This document shows, piece after piece, positions 14,431 to 16,152 of a stretch of DNA of 16,152 nt (position 1 is its first letter; the number at the start of each line of letters is the position of its first letter). The notes beneath the pieces were generated by a model. It was given only the letters and a program-made list of their open reading frames with translations, searched no databases and was not told where the DNA came from. The stretch is from Oscillospiraceae bacterium (GTDB lineage Bacteria > Bacillota > Clostridia > Oscillospirales > Acutalibacteraceae), in the NCBI GenBank assembly GCA_031273775.1, contig JAISRF010000028.1, positions 1 through 16,152 of the forward strand. Direction: 5' to 3'. A program made the translations under genes and the position numbers.

Positions 14431-16152
14431 TTGACCGAATTACCTGAGGAGTGGTTCGTCTGCCTTTCGCTGTGGAACATTTCTGCGGCTGAGGTGTTTT
14501 TTTGCGCACTTTGTGACATATCTCCCGAAGGCGAGTACCGTGACCGCATATTTGCGCTCACCAAAAACGGGCTTTATTCCGCTTCCCGGGCGGCGGGCGA
14601 TGTACGAACTTTCCCCGGCTATCGCACCAATAAAGCGAAAAAGCAAAACAATTCACAGTTCACAGTTCACAGTTCACAAAACCCATGGACTGTAGCGCAA
14701 AATCCACCGAATGAATCAAATCATTCCCAACGCTCAACTGAAACATCTTTCTATCCCATAACCGCCTTGTCCAAAGCGGAAATTTTTTCCAGACCCGGCG
14801 GCGGTGAATTTTCTGTATACATAGATGGCAACCCCGTGCGGCTTGCCATGCTTTCCGGGCACCTTGTCCGAGATGCACGCAAACTGTGCGAAACTCTGAA
14901 CAGGCTTGCCGAAGGGAAAGAGCTTAAGCCGGATGAATTTTCGCCGGGGGAACGTGATCGGATTTGCCCGCGCTGTCACACGCCATACCCGGAAAAAGAG
15001 CGCCGGGTCTGCCCCGTTTGTATGGACAGGCGAGCGGTTTTTCTGCGTACGCTTTCTTTTTTCAAGCCACACCGGGCGCGGATTGTTATGATGATTGCCG
15101 TTATCACATTAGGTGGGCTGCTCTCGGCAGTTGCCCCGTATTTGGGCGGACGCGTGCTTTACGACGAGATATTGGGCAAAAACGCGGCTAAATCCGCTCT
15201 TTCCGGCCTTGGCCTGTCACTGCTAACGGTTATTCTGTTGCAGGCGGCGATCAAACTTCTCTCGCAGATTCTCGGCGTGATTCAGGGTCGTATTGTGGCG
15301 CGGATTGTGCCGAATGTAGTGGCACAGGTACGCTCCGCCGTGTTCGGCTCGCTCTCCCGGCTCTCGCTCCGTTTCTTTTTAAGTCGCCAGACGGGAACCC
15401 TTATGACTCGCGTCATTTCCGACGCTAACGAAATCACCCAGTTTTATATAGACGGACTGCCATATATTCTGGTTAACGGCCTGACGGTGGTCACCTCAAT
15501 CGCCATGATGTTCACCATGGACTGGCGGCTGGCTGCCGCGGCGGCGGTCATGATACCGGTTTTGCTGGCAATTTTGCTGGTTTGGTCACCGGCGTGGTGG
15601 CGCGCTTTTACCCGCCGTCACAAAAGCACCGCCCGGCTCAACTCGCAAATTAACGACAGCCTTTCCGGCGCGCGGGTGGTGAAGGCGTTCGGGCGGGAGC
15701 AGGGCGAAATTGAACGTTTCAGCCGAACCAATAACCAAATGCGGGAAAGCGAACTGGGTCTTTTAAAGCTTGATACCCGCATGGGCGCGATATTTTCCGC
15801 CGCCGAAAACCTGCTGATTTTGCTGATTTGGGTGTTCGGCTCATGGTTTGTTATGCGCGGAATGGGGTTGTCTCTGGGTACAATTATTTCTTTCCAAAGC
15901 TATGCGGCGGCGCTTGGCGGACCGCTTGATTTCTTTTCATACGTATTCCGGTGGGGTGCCAACTGCCAGAATTCCGCCCAGCGCATTTTTGAGATTATAG
16001 ATTCGCCGCCGGATGTGGCGGAGGCTCCTTCTCCCCTCTCCCCTGCCCGGTTTAACGGCGAGGTGGAACTAAAAAACGTAACCTTCCGGTACACGCCCAA
16101 CGCCGACATTTTGAAAAAGGTATCTCTGAAAGCCGAAGCCGGAAAAATGCTG
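14431..16152 (+). CDS. ABC exporter (permease plus ATPase fusion) with N-terminal domain and zinc ribbon, partial
   Basis: The frame is open from the TTG at 14431 to the right edge (574 codons, no stop), so the C-terminus is missing. Residues 1-170 form a soluble extension, probably PH-like, split by a polar insert (about 66-107) that includes in-frame heptamer repeats. CPRC (179-182) and CPVC (194-197) form a zinc ribbon. From about 205 there is an exporter-type membrane domain (FFKPHRARIVMMIAVITLGG onward) with the typical FLSRQTGTLMTRVISDANEI and the coupling-like GARVVKAFGREQ. The ATPase domain begins about 545 (GEVELKNVTFRYTP) and is cut before Walker A. From memory, exporters with such an N-terminal domain and ribbon exist in Firmicutes; the substrate is unknown. 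A GGGG sits 10 bases before the TTG; an earlier in-frame TTG (14422) is less well placed. Confidence 0.85.
   Translation, partial: MTELPEEWFVCLSLWNISAAEVFFCALCDISPEGEYRDRIFALTKNGLYSASRAAGDVRTFPGYRTNKAKKQNNSQFTVHSSQNPWTVAQNPPNESNHSQRSTETSFYPITALSKAEIFSRPGGGEFSVYIDGNPVRLAMLSGHLVRDARKLCETLNRLAEGKELKPDEFSPGERDRICPRCHTPYPEKERRVCPVCMDRRAVFLRTLSFFKPHRARIVMMIAVITLGGLLSAVAPYLGGRVLYDEILGKNAAKSALSGLGLSLLTVILLQAAIKLLSQILGVIQGRIVARIVPNVVAQVRSAVFGSLSRLSLRFFLSRQTGTLMTRVISDANEITQFYIDGLPYILVNGLTVVTSIAMMFTMDWRLAAAAAVMIPVLLAILLVWSPAWWRAFTRRHKSTARLNSQINDSLSGARVVKAFGREQGEIERFSRTNNQMRESELGLLKLDTRMGAIFSAAENLLILLIWVFGSWFVMRGMGLSLGTIISFQSYAAALGGPLDFFSYVFRWGANCQNSAQRIFEIIDSPPDVAEAPSPLSPARFNGEVELKNVTFRYTPNADILKKVSLKAEAGKML
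14651..14678 (+). repeat. Heptanucleotide tandem repeat inside the exporter gene
   Basis: Four tandem 7-mers, ATTCACA followed by three exact GTTCACA, lie in the coding sequence and translate as NSQFTVHSSQ in the exporter frame. The repeat sits at the left of a Gln/Asn/Ser-rich stretch unlike the flanking domain, so it probably belongs to a small insertion. Gain or loss of one unit would shift the reading frame, since seven is not a multiple of three. Confidence 0.8.

Overview
The window reads as chromosomal DNA of a Firmicutes bacterium, most likely a Clostridia member (Oscillospirales-like). This rests on MutL carrying the endonuclease motifs, purine-rich Shine-Dalgarno sites, sigma-A-type promoters, frequent TTG starts, and gene types common in Clostridia. 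The taxonomic placement is inference. Base composition is fairly even and moderately GC-rich by eye, and no tRNA, rRNA, CRISPR array, phage module or complete insertion sequence was recognised.

Left part (1-5424) is on the minus strand. A good extended -10 promoter (5396-5424) drives a heptad-repeat coiled-coil protein, then a possible 32-codon ORF, then mutS and mutL. A Shine-Dalgarno sequence at 1-7 suggests that another minus-strand gene starts just outside the left edge. MutS and MutL form a methyl-independent mismatch repair pair: MutS recognises mismatches, MutL nicks the strand, and both carry candidate sliding-clamp-binding peptides.

Middle part (5559-11225) is on the plus strand. 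A near-consensus promoter (5559-5587) serves an unrecognised propeller-like protein that overlaps, by ATGA, an HI0933/BaiN-like flavoprotein. An apparent gene remnant follows (7608-7793), then a type II calcium-pumping P-type ATPase and a small four-helix membrane protein of unknown function.

Right part (11292-16152) is also plus strand: prfA (release factor 1), a lipoprotein of unknown function, tsaC/sua5 (threonylcarbamoyl-AMP synthase for tRNA t6A), and an ABC exporter that runs off the right edge. The exporter has its own promoter with a dyad in the spacer. It carries an N-terminal soluble extension and a CxxC/CxxC zinc ribbon ahead of the membrane domain.

Most genes are housekeeping. 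The least expected features are a heptanucleotide tandem repeat (GTTCACA) inside the exporter's coding sequence, related GTTSACA heptamers at other gene ends, a coding-looking remnant upstream of the ATPase, a small ORF in frame with mutS, and the heptad-repeat gene co-oriented with mutSL. I did not find a clearly novel multi-gene system.
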